Of a stretch of 64,000 bases of DNA, positions 49,544 through 58,350 are shown piece after piece. The notes under the pieces were generated by a model. That model worked only from the letters and a program-made list of their open reading frames with translations, did not search any database and was not told the origin of the DNA. Positions within the stretch are counted from its first letter, which is position 1. Each line of letters starts with the position of its first letter. Origin of the DNA: Gammaproteobacteria bacterium (GTDB taxonomy: Bacteria; Pseudomonadota; Gammaproteobacteria; Steroidobacterales; Steroidobacteraceae); NCBI GenBank assembly GCA_947469285.1, contig CANIOW010000002.1:62001-126000 (forward strand), read 5' to 3'. The translations under genes were made by a program, and so were the position numbers.

Positions 49544-50411
49544 CGTCGACGACCTGCAACCCGAGCGCGCGTTCCGCGGAGACGATGGTGTTGTGCAGCA
49601 ACATAGTCACGGTCATGGGCCCAACACCCCCGGGCACCGGCGTGATGTAGGACGCCTTCTGGCGCACGCCTTCGAAGTCGACATCGCCAATGATGCGGCC
49701 ATCAGGCAAGCGATTAATGCCCACATCAATGACCACCGCACCGGTTTTCACCATTTGCGGCAGGATGAGTCCCGGCACGCCGGCCGCTACCACCAAGATG
49801 TCAGCAAGAATGGTGAACTGCGCCAGATCACGCGTCATCCTGTGGCAAATACATACCGTGGCATCCTGCTGCATGAGCATCAGCGCCGTGGGCTTGCCGA
49901 CGATATTGCTGGCGCCGACCACCACCACATTGCGTCCAGCGACTGGAATATTCTCCGACTCGAGCAGTTTCTGCACGCCATAGGGAGTACACGGCGAAAA
50001 TACCGTACTGCCGGTGACCAGACCGCCAACGTTATAGAGATGAAAACCGTCCACGTCTTTGTCCACTGAAATCCGCTCCAGCACCGGCGGAATACGGATG
50101 TGTGCCGGCAACGGCAACTGGATAAGAATGCCGTCGATGGCCGGGTCTGCGTTCAGCGCGTCGATCCGCTGGAGTAGATCAGCCTCACTGGTGTCGAGCG
50201 GCAGCTCCATAAAAGTGGAGTCGATACCGACATCACGGCAGGCCTTGATCTTGTTCCGCACATAGATGCGCGAGGCAGGACTGTCACCCACCAGAATGAC
50301 GGCCAGGCCCGGGGCGCGCCCTTGAGTGCGCACCATGGATTCAACCCGCAGGGCGTAACCCTTGCGCAAAGTTTGGGAGACGGCGCGGCCGTCGATGATC
50401 TTGGCAGTCAT
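49536..50411 (-). CDS. folD: Bifunctional methylenetetrahydrofolate dehydrogenase/cyclohydrolase
   Basis: This 291-residue FolD interconverts 5,10-methylene-, methenyl- and 10-formyl-tetrahydrofolate with NADP+. Visible landmarks are VILVGDSPASRIYVRNKIKACRDVGI (the catalytic Lys region, Y-x-x-x-K), DGILIQLPLP, KDVDGFHLYNVG, VVVVGASNIVGKP (cofactor loop) and a terminal VTPVPGGVGPMTVTMLL. Length and motifs are complete. It is convergent with the GlxA-type gene. Confidence 0.95.
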   Translation of the reverse strand: MTAKIIDGRAVSQTLRKGYALRVESMVRTQGRAPGLAVILVGDSPASRIYVRNKIKACRDVGIDSTFMELPLDTSEADLLQRIDALNADPAIDGILIQLPLPAHIRIPPVLERISVDKDVDGFHLYNVGGLVTGSTVFSPCTPYGVQKLLESENIPVAGRNVVVVGASNIVGKPTALMLMQQDATVCICHRMTRDLAQFTILADILVVAAGVPGLILPQMVKTGAVVIDVGINRLPDGRIIGDVDFEGVRQKASYITPVPGGVGPMTVTMLLHNTIVSAERALGLQVVDAT

Positions 50412-50516
50412 ATTGAGGGGACGCCGTCACAGTGGAGAAGCCGGACAGGGTGGAACGCCGGCAGGCAATTTTACCATCCCCACCGCGGTGACGCAGTACG
50501 CGCCACCCGCACCACG

Positions 50517-50711
50517 TTAGGTATCGAACCAGCGCCGCCAGAACAGACCGAACACCGCAATGACCACCAGCGCGACCGCGATGATCTCCCACGGCCAGCG
50601 ACGCTTGCGGCTGGCACCGGCCTCCAGCGCCCGCACGTCCTCGCCGCGTGCCGCGCGCAGAACGATCACCAGTGCGGCGAAAGCCAGCAGGGCCAGGAAT
50701 AATCTACCCAC
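50517..50711 (-). CDS. Small two-helix membrane protein
   Basis: This 64-residue protein has two hydrophobic segments (LFLALLAFAALVIVLRAA and IIAVALVVIAVFGLFW) separated by a charged loop (GEDVRALEAGASRKRRW). No family is recognised. It starts 3 bp after the stop of the upstream VOC gene and is therefore likely co-transcribed with the two VOC genes. Function unknown. Confidence 0.6.
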   Translation of the reverse strand: MGRLFLALLAFAALVIVLRAARGEDVRALEAGASRKRRWPWEIIAVALVVIAVFGLFWRRWFDT

Positions 50712-50714
50712 GGC

Positions 50715-51140
50715 TCACCACACGCCCGTGTTGGGCATCGACAGCCAAGGCTCTTGCGGCGGCAGCGCAGCGCCTTGCTGCAGCAGCTCGATGGAAATGA
50801 GGTCTGGGCTGCGCACGAAGGCCATATGCCCATCGCGCGGTGGCCGGTTGATGAGCACCCCACCCGCCTGCAGTCGAGCACAGAGCGCGTAGAGATTATC
50901 CACCTCGTACGCCAGATGCCCGAAGGCACGCCCGATGCCATAAGGCTCGGGCTGCGGGTCCCAGTTGTAAGTCAGTTCCACCTGCGCAGTGTCATTGCCA
51001 GGAGCTGCCAAGAACACCAGCGTGAACCGCCCGCCCGGATGCTCGGACCGCTTGAGTTCCACCAAACCCAGCAAGCGGCAGTAGAAGTCGAGCGAAGCCG
51101 CCAGGTCGGTCACCCGGACCATCGTGTGCAGGTAGTTCAC
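50715..51140 (-). CDS. VOC-family protein (lactoylglutathione-lyase-like)
   Basis: This 141-residue protein has the glyoxalase fold: [66 protein letters not shown] and [11 protein letters not shown]. Metal ligands of glyoxalase I (His in YLHTM, Glu in VELTYN, His in FGHLAYE, Glu in SIELL) are all in place, so it could isomerise hemithioacetals to lactoylglutathione. I assign the GTG at 51140, which gives family length; longer frame upstream is shadow. It lies 10 bp after the other VOC gene. Confidence 0.82.
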   Translation of the reverse strand: MNYLHTMVRVTDLAASLDFYCRLLGLVELKRSEHPGGRFTLVFLAAPGNDTAQVELTYNWDPQPEPYGIGRAFGHLAYEVDNLYALCARLQAGGVLINRPPRDGHMAFVRSPDLISIELLQQGAALPPQEPWLSMPNTGVW

Positions 51141-51150
51141 GGCTAGCGAC

Positions 51151-51531
51151 TCACTCGGCGGAGAAACAGCCAGCCATGCTCTTGTGGCCGTCCTGGTCGC
51201 GGATGTAAGCGCAGTAGGCATTCGGCGCGAACGCACGCGGGCCTGGAGGGCCTTCGCAAGTGGCGCCGCGGCTGAGCGCTTCACGGTGGAAGGCATCGAC
51301 CGCAGCGCGCGTCGTGGCCTGAAAACCGATGGTGAACCCATTACCCGCAGAAGCCGGCTGGCCATTGCTCGGCTTCAACACATAGAACTCTGGTGAAGAC
51401 ACGCCGAAGGACATGCCGGTATCAAAGCTAGCCAAGCGCTTAATGCCCAGCGGCGCCAGCACGGCGTCGTAAAAGGCGCCCGCACGGGCCAGATCCGCCG
51501 TGCCCAAAGTCAGATGCGTAAAAATTGCCAT
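51151..51531 (-). CDS. VOC-family protein
   Basis: This 126-residue protein begins [29 protein letters not shown] and has [33 protein letters not shown] and ending [15 protein letters not shown], the single-domain VOC pattern of glyoxalase/bleomycin-resistance/dioxygenase proteins. Start ATG 51531 has GGAG about 8 bases upstream. Substrate unknown. It is the first gene of the pair with the lactoylglutathione-lyase-like gene. Confidence 0.82.
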   Translation of the reverse strand: MAIFTHLTLGTADLARAGAFYDAVLAPLGIKRLASFDTGMSFGVSSPEFYVLKPSNGQPASAGNGFTIGFQATTRAAVDAFHREALSRGATCEGPPGPRAFAPNAYCAYIRDQDGHKSMAGCFSAE

Positions 51532-51692
51532 GAGGTGGTCTCCGTTAAAATAGAGTAAGCGGCCTACCGCTCGGAGCGGCACCAACCAGCGCCGCAGTTC
51601 TAGCGGCGGCAGCTGAATTCTCACACATCCGCCGCGCGCTGACACACGCTTCTGCTAGAAAAAATTCGCCGTTTTCGCGATACACTGCCCAC

Positions 51693-52469
51693 ATGCCAAC
51701 CGCTTCTTTTTCAGTCACGCGCCGGCAGCGCTTGCTCGCGGCGCTAACCATCGTCTGCCTATTTTGTGCCGCCTGCGCAACGCAGGAGGTGATGACCCGC
51801 CGCGAGGGGCTCGCCTTGCAAGCCGAAGTAGCCGCATTGCGCGAACGCCTACAGCAACTGGAAGCGACGATAGCGAAGACCACGGCCGCGGCGGAGCCGA
51901 CCGTGGTGCAGCCTGTGAAATGGGCAGACACCGCCGATACCAGCCGCCGGCTGGGTCGGTCGGAGGCACCGGTGGTCATCGTGGAGTTCTCGGACCTGCA
52001 ATGTCCCTATTGCCGGCGGTTCGACGAGCAAACCTTCCCGTGGCTGCGTCGTGAATACATCGACACCGGCAAAGTGCGCTTCGAAAGCCGCGACTTCCCG
52101 CTGGATTTCCATCCGCAGGCAATGGCGGCAGCGTTGCTGGCGCGTTGCGCCGCTGCCCGCGGCAAATTCTGGGACTGGCGTACCGCGATCTTCCAGCAAC
52201 AAGGGGCGCTGGCGACCAACGGCCTTGAGCAGGCGGCTAACGCCGTGGCACTGACCGCCGCCGACCGCGCCAGCTGCGCCACACAAGCCACCACGCAGCG
52301 CGCCCTCATTCAGGCTGAAGCCGCCGCCGCCAGTGCCATCGGCGTGCGGGGTACGCCGTCGTTTCTGATTGGGCGGGTGGTTAATGGCCAGGTGGAGGGG
52401 CAGCTGCTGGTGGGCGCCGGACTGCCAGAAACCTTCCGTAAGCGCATCGACCCTTTGCTCAAGCCCTAA
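51693..52469 (+). CDS. DsbA-family thioredoxin-fold protein
   Basis: This 258-residue exported protein has a hydrophobic signal (LLAALTIVCLFCAACA; the pre-Cys box C-A-A-C is not a classic lipobox), a short coiled coil (about 35-60), then a thioredoxin-like domain with VVIVEFSDLQCPYCRRFDEQ (redox CPYC) and the cis-Pro loop GVRGTPSFLIG. It should form or isomerise disulfides in the periplasm, perhaps with a DsbB/VKOR partner elsewhere. Convergent with ilvB. Confidence 0.85.
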   Translation: MPTASFSVTRRQRLLAALTIVCLFCAACATQEVMTRREGLALQAEVAALRERLQQLEATIAKTTAAAEPTVVQPVKWADTADTSRRLGRSEAPVVIVEFSDLQCPYCRRFDEQTFPWLRREYIDTGKVRFESRDFPLDFHPQAMAAALLARCAAARGKFWDWRTAIFQQQGALATNGLEQAANAVALTAADRASCATQATTQRALIQAEAAAASAIGVRGTPSFLIGRVVNGQVEGQLLVGAGLPETFRKRIDPLLKP

Positions 52470-52530
52470 GTCGGCGCACCCACGGGAGCCCGGCAGCGAG
52501 CGAAGCGCGCCCGCTGCGCCTCGTCCAAAC

Positions 52531-54321
52531 TCAGAACATCTCGCTGGAGTCGGGCGCCTTCACCAGCACTGGGTGACGGCTGGTGATGAACTCGCCCGTG
52601 ATCATCTCTTCGTAGCTCTGGCCTGGGCCTACCATCGGATAAACACCCGCATCCGGGTCGATGATCACTTCCAAGAACGCCGGCCCTTGGAACTCGATAA
52701 AGGCCTTCACCGTGGCATCGATGTCTGCGACACGGTCGAGCCGCACGGCAAAAGCATAGCCATCGGCTTGGGCCGCCTTGACGAAGTCTTTCTTGTGCAG
52801 ACTTTTGTCGCTGCCCGACATGCGGCCCTTGAAGAACAGCTTCTGCCATTGACGGACCATGCCATCGCCAAAATTATTCAGCACCACCACCTTCACCGGC
52901 AGGTCGTAGGTGGTCGCCGTTTCCAATTCGCCCAGGTTCATGCGGACACTGGCATCGCCGTCAATGTCGATCACCAGACGCTCCGGATGCGCAAACTGCG
53001 CACCGATAGCGGCCGGCAAGCCGAAGCCCATCGTGCCCATGCTGCCACTGGTCAGCCACAGTCGCGGCTCCGCGAAGTCGAAATACTGCGCCGCCCACAT
53101 CTGATGCTGGCCGACGCCGGTGGCAATGATGGCCTGCCCGCGGGTGAGGCGGTTGATCGCCTCGATGACCGCATAGGGCTGAATCATTGTCGAGGTGCGG
53201 TCATAGTTGAAGGCGTGCGTGCGGCGCAGCGCAGCGCAGTGTGCATGCCAAGCCGAATAGTCCGGCGCAAAGCCTTGCGACTCGCCATGCGCCCGCAGCA
53301 CCGCCAGCGCCACATCCACCTCACCGACATGGCTCCAGCCGACGCGCTTCACTTTGTTGATTTCGCTCGGATCGATATCGAAGTGGGCAATGAACTTCGC
53401 GCCGCGCGCAAACTTGGCGGGTACCCCGGCCACACGGTCATCAAAGCGCGCGCCGACGGCGATGAGGAAGTCGCAGTCCTCCACCGCATAATTGGCGAAC
53501 GCCGCGCCGTGCATGCCGAGCATGTGCATCGACAGGGGGTGCGTGGTATCCATGGCCCCAATGCCCATCAAGGTAGTCACCACCGGAATCCCGAAGGCTG
53601 CAGCAAAGCGCCGCAATTCGGCCGCTGCATTGCCGTTGACCACGCCGCCGCCCACGTACAGCAGCGGCCGCTGCGCGAGGGCCAGCTGCGCGAAGAACTC
53701 CGCGCAGGCAGGGGCAGAAAGCTGCTGCGCGCGCAGGTGCTTCAGACGCGAGCGATAACCAGGAATGGGCAAGGCGCCGGTTCCTTGAAAAACGCCCTGC
53801 CAGTTCTGCACATCCTTCGGCAAATCCACCACCACCGGCCCCGGGCGGCCCGTGCGGGCAATCTCAAAGGCCGTCCGCAAGGTGGCCTCGAGCAAAGTCG
53901 GGTCCGTGACGAGGAATACATGCTTGGCCACCGCCCCCATCACCTGGGAGATCGGGGCTTCCTGGAAGGCGTCAGTCCCAATCGCGGCGGTCGGCACCTG
54001 GCCGCACAGCACCACGATGGGAATAGAGTCCGCCAGACAATCGCGTACCGGCGTGACCATGTTGGTGGCCCCAGGGCCAGAGGTCACCACCGCCACACCC
54101 ACCCGGCCGCTGGCGCGGGCATAGCCGGCGGCCATGAACCCGGCGCCCTGCTCGTTGGCTGGGACGATCAGCGGCATGCCCCGGCGACCGGCCGCCTCGC
54201 AGCGCTGGTTATGGACGAAGACCGCGTCGTAAGTGGGCAATATCGCCCCGCCGCTGTAGCCAAACAGTACCGGCACGCCCTCGTCGTCGAGCACCTGCAC
54301 GATCATCTCCGCACCGGTCAT
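52531..54321 (-). CDS. ilvB: Acetolactate synthase large subunit
   Basis: This roughly 596-residue thiamine-diphosphate enzyme (from ATG 54321; the frame is open to 54453) joins pyruvate to pyruvate or 2-oxobutanoate in valine/leucine/isoleucine synthesis. The catalytic Glu is in VPANEQGAGFMAAGYARA, the FAD/middle domain in ALAQRPLLYVGGGVVNG, and the ThDP/metal motif in IDIDGDASVRMNLGELET...VVVLNN. Pairs with the ilvN product, but that gene is divergent, not downstream as in most operons. ATG 54321 gives a family-like start (MTGAEMIVQVLDDEGV) and leaves a 163-bp divergent region. Confidence 0.93.
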   Translation of the reverse strand: MTGAEMIVQVLDDEGVPVLFGYSGGAILPTYDAVFVHNQRCEAAGRRGMPLIVPANEQGAGFMAAGYARASGRVGVAVVTSGPGATNMVTPVRDCLADSIPIVVLCGQVPTAAIGTDAFQEAPISQVMGAVAKHVFLVTDPTLLEATLRTAFEIARTGRPGPVVVDLPKDVQNWQGVFQGTGALPIPGYRSRLKHLRAQQLSAPACAEFFAQLALAQRPLLYVGGGVVNGNAAAELRRFAAAFGIPVVTTLMGIGAMDTTHPLSMHMLGMHGAAFANYAVEDCDFLIAVGARFDDRVAGVPAKFARGAKFIAHFDIDPSEINKVKRVGWSHVGEVDVALAVLRAHGESQGFAPDYSAWHAHCAALRRTHAFNYDRTSTMIQPYAVIEAINRLTRGQAIIATGVGQHQMWAAQYFDFAEPRLWLTSGSMGTMGFGLPAAIGAQFAHPERLVIDIDGDASVRMNLGELETATTYDLPVKVVVLNNFGDGMVRQWQKLFFKGRMSGSDKSLHKKDFVKAAQADGYAFAVRLDRVADIDATVKAFIEFQGPAFLEVIIDPDAGVYPMVGPGQSYEEMITGEFITSRHPVLVKAPDSSEMF

Positions 54322-54484
54322 GCGGGTGCCGGCGAGCGGATGGGCAGGCGGGGTCAGGGGGGCAGCAGCAGGGTCGAGGGGGTGCAAAACGGCAGTTCCA
54401 GACGCGAGTGGAACCGTTGAGATTAGCAACCCCACGCCGTCTCGTCTATGCACCGCAAAAAAACTCAGCTAGTCTTGTCTCGCT
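54322..54484. promoter_or_regulatory. Divergent ilvB/ilvN promoter region
   Basis: The 163 bp hold both promoters if ilvB starts at 54321. A run of seven A at about 54454-54462 and TTGAGA near 54416 are the only promoter-like elements I see for ilvN. No leader peptide or attenuator was recognised. Confidence 0.4.
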
Positions 54485-54955
54485 ATGCGCCACATCATCG
54501 CCATTCATCTACAAAACGAAGCCGGAGCGCTCACCCGCGTCGCCGGTCTGTTTTCCTCCCGCGGCTACAACATCGAGTCGCTCTCCGTGGCCGCCACGAA
54601 CGACCCCATTGTCTCCCGCCTGACGCTGGTCACGACCGGCAACGACGCCGTGATCGCCCAGATCATCCACCAGCTCGGCAAACTGGTGGATGTGGTGCAA
54701 GTGGAAGACATGACCCAGGGCCTGCATCACGAGCGCGAACTGCTGCTGCTGAAGCTGCGGGTTCCGGCCAGCCAGCTGGCGCACCTCTCCACCGCCATCA
54801 GCACCGCTGGTGGCCGGGTACTGGCAGACACCCTCGACCACTTCGTGGTGGAACTGACCAGCAGCGAAGCCCTGGTGACCCGTTTTGTCACCGAAGCGGC
54901 GCAGTTTGGTGAGGTGCTGGAAGTGGTGCGCAGCGGCAGCCTCGGCATTAGCTGA
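54485..54955 (+). CDS. ilvN: Acetolactate synthase small (regulatory) subunit
   Basis: This 156-residue regulatory subunit has the N-terminal ACT domain (MRHIIAIHLQNEAGALTRVAGLFSSRGYNIESLSVA), which binds valine for feedback inhibition, and the small-subunit C-terminal half (LLLLKLRVPASQLAHLST to VRSGSLGIS). Length fits the IlvH/IlvN family. It is transcribed away from ilvB, so the two subunits depend on separate promoters. Confidence 0.93.
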   Translation: MRHIIAIHLQNEAGALTRVAGLFSSRGYNIESLSVAATNDPIVSRLTLVTTGNDAVIAQIIHQLGKLVDVVQVEDMTQGLHHERELLLLKLRVPASQLAHLSTAISTAGGRVLADTLDHFVVELTSSEALVTRFVTEAAQFGEVLEVVRSGSLGIS

Positions 54956-54982
54956 GCCGCGCATCACGGGGCGCCATCAGGC

Positions 54983-55462
54983 TTAAACCAGCTGGCAGGC
55001 CACCGCGCGAATGGCCTCAGGGATAGGCACCGGGCGCCGGGTGAGGGCATCGACATACACATGCACAAAGCGCCCGACGGCGCAGGCCGTCGGCGCATCA
55101 CCCCGAAACAGCCCGAGGCGATAAACCAGGCTGCTCGTGCCCAATTTTTCGATGCGCAGGCCCACCGCTATCGTGTCGGGAAACGACAATTCACTGAAAT
55201 AACGGCACCCGGTTTCCACCACCACGCCGATGGCCGGCAGCTGGCGGACATCGGTGCCGGTGGCCTCCATGAGCCAGCCATTCACCGCTGTATCGAAATA
55301 AGCGTAATAGACGGCGTTGTTCACGTGGCCATAGGCGTCGTTGTCCAGCCACCGGGTTGGCACACTGCGAAACGCACGGTAATCGCTGCGTGCACGCCAG
55401 TCGGCGGCGACACCCACCCCCTGCTCAGACGCCAGCGGCTTCCCTGTCCCGTTCGCAGCCAT
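54983..55462 (-). CDS. Acyl-CoA thioesterase (4HBT hotdog fold)
   Basis: This 159-residue hotdog enzyme has TRWLDNDAYGHVNNAVYYAYFDTAVNGWL, which carries the catalytic Asp and the 'G-H-V-N-N' pattern of 4-hydroxybenzoyl-CoA thioesterase-type proteins. RYFSELSFPDTIAVGLRIEKLG and a C-terminal VPIPEAIR follow. It would hydrolyse an acyl-CoA, substrate not visible. ATG 55462 gives a family-like length. It is divergent from the alcohol dehydrogenase gene (55 bp). Confidence 0.82.
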   Translation of the reverse strand: MAANGTGKPLASEQGVGVAADWRARSDYRAFRSVPTRWLDNDAYGHVNNAVYYAYFDTAVNGWLMEATGTDVRQLPAIGVVVETGCRYFSELSFPDTIAVGLRIEKLGTSSLVYRLGLFRGDAPTACAVGRFVHVYVDALTRRPVPIPEAIRAVACQLV

Positions 55463-55517
55463 GCCTGTCTCCCTCCGATGGGCGCCAAGGCTACCAGACG
55501 CGCGATACACTGCGCGT

Positions 55518-56645
55518 ATGCGTGTTAAAGCTGCCGTCCTGCGCACCGTTGGTGCCCCCACCCCCTATGCGACCAGCCGCCCGCTGGAAATCACCGCCGT
55601 GGACTTGGACCCGCCCGGTCGTGGCGAGGTATTGGTGCGTCTGAAAGCCACCGGACTGTGCCATTCGGACCTCTCGGTGATGAACGGCGACCGTCCGCGC
55701 CCCGTGCCCATGGTGTTGGGTCATGAGTCCGCAGGCCTGGTCGTGGCGCTGGGTGAGGGGGTGACGGGCTTGTCGGTCGGGGATGCGGTGGTCACCGCCT
55801 TCGTGCCGTCCTGTGGGCACTGCGGCCCCTGTACGGCCCACCGACCGGCGCTGTGCGAGCCCGGCTTTGCGGTGAACAGCGCCGGTACGCTGCTGTCCGG
55901 CGAGCGGCGCTGGCACGAGGGGGCCACGCCACTGCACCACCACTTGGGCATCTCGGGGTTTGCCGACCACGCGGTCATGGCCACCGAATCGCTGGTGCGC
56001 ATCGAACATGGCCTGCCATGGGACATCGCGGCGGTGTTTGGCTGTGCGGTATTGACCGGTGTGGGCGCGGTGGTCAACACGGCGCAAGTCAGCGCCCACA
56101 ACAGCGTTGCCATCGTGGGCCTGGGCGGTGTCGGGCTGGCGGCGCTCCTCGGTGCGCGCGCGGTCGGTGCGCGCGAAATCCTGGCCGTGGACCTGCACGA
56201 GGACAAGCTGGCACTGGCCACCCGTCTCGGCGCCACGCGCACCTTCAACGCCTCGGACCCGGGCTGCGCCGAAGCGCTACGCGCCGCCACCGGCGGTGGC
56301 GTCGACTTCGCCTTCGAGATGGCCGGCAGCGTACGCGCGCTGGAACTCGCCTGGAACATCACGCGCCGGGGCGGCACCACCATCATGGCGGGCCTCGCCC
56401 CGCCCACGGCGCAGTTCGCGTTGTCGCCGGTGAAACTGGTGGCCGAGGAACGCACCCTGAAGGGCAGCTACATTGGCAGTTGTGTGCCGCAGCGCGATAT
56501 CCCGAAGTTCATTCAGTGGTACCGCGAAGGGCGGCTGCCGGTGGATGCCTTGCTGGCCGAAAGGCTGCGGCTGGACGACTTGAACGAGGGCTTCGACCGC
56601 CTGGCCACGGGGCACACCACCCGCCAAGTGGTGCTGTTCGACTGA
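55518..56645 (+). CDS. Zinc-dependent alcohol dehydrogenase
   Basis: This 375-residue MDR enzyme has catalytic zinc ligands in TGLCHSDLS (Cys) and VLGHESAG (His-Glu), the structural zinc Cys set SCGHCGPCTAHRPALC, and the Rossmann motif GLGGVGLAAL. The pattern is like class III/AdhC-type alcohol dehydrogenases, oxidising an alcohol or a hydroxymethyl-thiol with NAD(P)+. Substrate not visible. It ends 6 bp before the toxin gene, which runs the other way. Confidence 0.88.
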   Translation: MRVKAAVLRTVGAPTPYATSRPLEITAVDLDPPGRGEVLVRLKATGLCHSDLSVMNGDRPRPVPMVLGHESAGLVVALGEGVTGLSVGDAVVTAFVPSCGHCGPCTAHRPALCEPGFAVNSAGTLLSGERRWHEGATPLHHHLGISGFADHAVMATESLVRIEHGLPWDIAAVFGCAVLTGVGAVVNTAQVSAHNSVAIVGLGGVGLAALLGARAVGAREILAVDLHEDKLALATRLGATRTFNASDPGCAEALRAATGGGVDFAFEMAGSVRALELAWNITRRGGTTIMAGLAPPTAQFALSPVKLVAEERTLKGSYIGSCVPQRDIPKFIQWYREGRLPVDALLAERLRLDDLNEGFDRLATGHTTRQVVLFD

Positions 56646-56651
56646 GGCGCT

Positions 56652-56954
56652 CTATCGCGCGCGACGTGGGTAACGTTCTTCTCGCTGGCTTCGCAGCGCG
56701 AGAACGAACACGGTATCTACCCGCGCGACGTGGCGGTATAAGGCGACGTAGCCGTCAGGCCCTGACCCAATGACTAGTTCGCGCTTGCCGCCACGCACGG
56801 GCCTCCCGATAAGCGGGCTGTGCACCAGCACATCCAACGCGTCCACCAGGCCCTCTATGCGTACAGCAATCTGCTCTCCCCCGTGCCGCTCCAAATGATC
56901 GACGTAGCGGGTGAGGTCGGCCAATGCCGCCGGCGCCAGTTCAATTCGAGCCAT
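56652..56954 (-). CDS. ParE/RelE-family toxin
   Basis: This 100-residue protein starts MARIELAPAALADLTRYVDHLERHG and has SPLIGRPVRGGKRELVIGSGPDGYVALYRHVARVDTVFVLALRSQREERY, the typical ParE/RelE fold end. ParE toxins poison gyrase; RelE toxins cut mRNA. The ParE versus RelE type cannot be decided by eye. It lies 8 bp after the RHH-type antitoxin gene, so both form a type II toxin-antitoxin operon. Confidence 0.85.
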   Translation of the reverse strand: MARIELAPAALADLTRYVDHLERHGGEQIAVRIEGLVDALDVLVHSPLIGRPVRGGKRELVIGSGPDGYVALYRHVARVDTVFVLALRSQREERYPRRAR

Positions 56955-56962
56955 GAATGGCT

Positions 56963-57247
56963 TCAGCGCGTGGTCTTGTGCGGCGCTGGCACCGCGGGAC
57001 GCTTACCTGACGCGCGCGCCTGCAAATAGGCGCGTGCGTCATCCCAGGCAATAGTCTCGCCGGTAGCCAGTAGTTCTGCCCAACGCTCATCGGCCACGCG
57101 GTGGAAGTCATCATCCATCTCCACTTGCTCAACCATTTTGGCGATGGAATCAAGAATGAGAGCGTGCGGCGACTTCCCTAAGCGCTTGGCAGCCGCAGTC
57201 AGCCGAAGCTTCAGTTCTGCTTCGAGCCTGATGGTGGTAGTGGTCAT
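56963..57247 (-). CDS. Ribbon-helix-helix antitoxin
   Basis: This 94-residue protein begins MTTTTIRLEAELKLRLTAAAKRLGKSPHALILDSIAKMVEQ, a CopG/RHH-type N-terminal DNA-binding domain, and has a C-terminal part (DDDFHRVADERWAELLATGETIAWDDARAYLQARA) like toxin-binding antitoxin tails. Start ATG 57247 is chosen over longer frame. It precedes the ParE/RelE toxin and probably represses the operon. Confidence 0.82.
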   Translation of the reverse strand: MTTTTIRLEAELKLRLTAAAKRLGKSPHALILDSIAKMVEQVEMDDDFHRVADERWAELLATGETIAWDDARAYLQARASGKRPAVPAPHKTTR

Positions 57248-57384
57248 AAGCGGAGTTCCTTGAACCGACGAGGAGCGGGCTAGGTCCGACGCAAACATAG
57301 CACAATTGCGCTACATTTTTCGCGCCAGTCGCAGCGCCATTCCCACCGGCGCCCCAACCGCGCAGCGAGCAGCAAGCCGGCGCC

Positions 57385-57627
57385 TCACGCCGGGTGAATC
57401 TGCACCAGCTTCAAGCGCCCACCGGCGCCGCTCTTGATGACCACCTGCGCCCGGCGCACACCAAGGTGTGCGGCCACCAGCACGCGCAGTTCTTCGTTGG
57501 CCTTGCCGTCCACCGGCGGACTCTTCAGTTGCGCCAGAAACGTGCCGTCCGGCTGTTCCGTGAACGCGGAGACGCGCGCGCCCGGCTTGGCCTTCACCTG
57601 CAAGGTGCGGATACCCGGCGCACTCAC
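57385..57627 (-). CDS. DUF167/YggU family protein
   Basis: This 80-residue protein has LQVKAKPGARVSAFTEQPDGTF, LKSPPVDGKANEELRVLVAAHLGV and VVIKSGAGGRLKLVQI, the full DUF167 (YggU) pattern; the 'P-P-V-x-G-K-A-N' motif is diagnostic. Function unknown; small basic proteins of this family are universal. It follows the ICMT-like gene by 6 bp. Confidence 0.9.
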   Translation of the reverse strand: MSAPGIRTLQVKAKPGARVSAFTEQPDGTFLAQLKSPPVDGKANEELRVLVAAHLGVRRAQVVIKSGAGGRLKLVQIHPA

Positions 57628-57633
57628 GGGCAG

Positions 57634-58350
57634 TCAGTCGGCGATCAGGCGTTTGGTCTTCTTCAGCCAGCGTGCGCACAGATACAGCGCCATAGCCACC
57701 AGCACCACCAGTCCAAGGCTGCTCACCTGGGACAGGTGCAACACCAAGCCACCTTCCAGCTGCGACAGGTTCCACAGCAGCACGGCGCTGATACCCATGA
57801 CCCAGCCAAACGGTGTGCCGTATTCCTTCACGATCACCCGGCGCCACTTGAAGGTGCCGGAGGACAGCGTGGCCCCCAAGCCCTTCAACCGCGGCAGCCA
57901 ACGCGGCACGTCACGGCAGTAGGCATCGAACCCCGGGCCGAACTTGCCACGCAGGAAGCTTTCTTCCGCGGCGATGATGGCGACATAGACGAACACGCCG
58001 AGCGCCGTAGCCAGCAACCAGCAGGTCCAGGTGTTCACCGCAAAGCCCACGCCTGAAAGAATGAGCACGTTGCCCACGTACATGGGGTTGCGCGTGTGGC
58101 TGTAGATGCCTTCGGTGATGAGGTCTTCAGCGTATACCCGGCGGTCCTTGCCGCCGCGGATGATGTACTTGAAACCGATGGTGCCAGCGCGCACCAACTG
58201 TCCCAACAGCGCGATAGCACCACCCACCAGCGCCGCGCAGACCGGGTCCGCATAGAGCGCCTGCCCGGGCACCAGCAGTAGCAGGAACGGCACCGGGAAC
58301 AAGAAGTTCCGCCAGTGAAACAGGAAATTGCCGAGACGAACCAGCATCAT
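57634..58350 (-). CDS. Isoprenylcysteine-carboxyl-methyltransferase-like membrane protein
   Basis: This 238-residue polytopic protein has four to six hydrophobic segments and the methyltransferase core LITEGIYSHTRNPMYVGNVL, with the 'G-x-Y-x-x-x-R-N-P-x-Y' SAM-binding signature, and AAEESFLRGKFGPGFDAYCRDVPRWLP ('E-x-x-L-x-x-x-F-(G/G)-x-x-Y-x-x-Y'). It would methylate a carboxylate or small amine at the membrane. Its start overlaps the stop of the CmoA-like gene (ATGA), so they act as a pair. Confidence 0.8.
   Translation of the reverse strand: MMLVRLGNFLFHWRNFLFPVPFLLLLVPGQALYADPVCAALVGGAIALLGQLVRAGTIGFKYIIRGGKDRRVYAEDLITEGIYSHTRNPMYVGNVLILSGVGFAVNTWTCWLLATALGVFVYVAIIAAEESFLRGKFGPGFDAYCRDVPRWLPRLKGLGATLSSGTFKWRRVIVKEYGTPFGWVMGISAVLLWNLSQLEGGLVLHLSQVSSLGLVVLVAMALYLCARWLKKTKRLIAD

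Noticed and set aside
52369-54420. Long open frame antisense to ilvB (over 650 codons)
   Set aside because: It has no domain-like sequence and follows from the G+C-rich codon use of ilvB, which is clearly the real gene.
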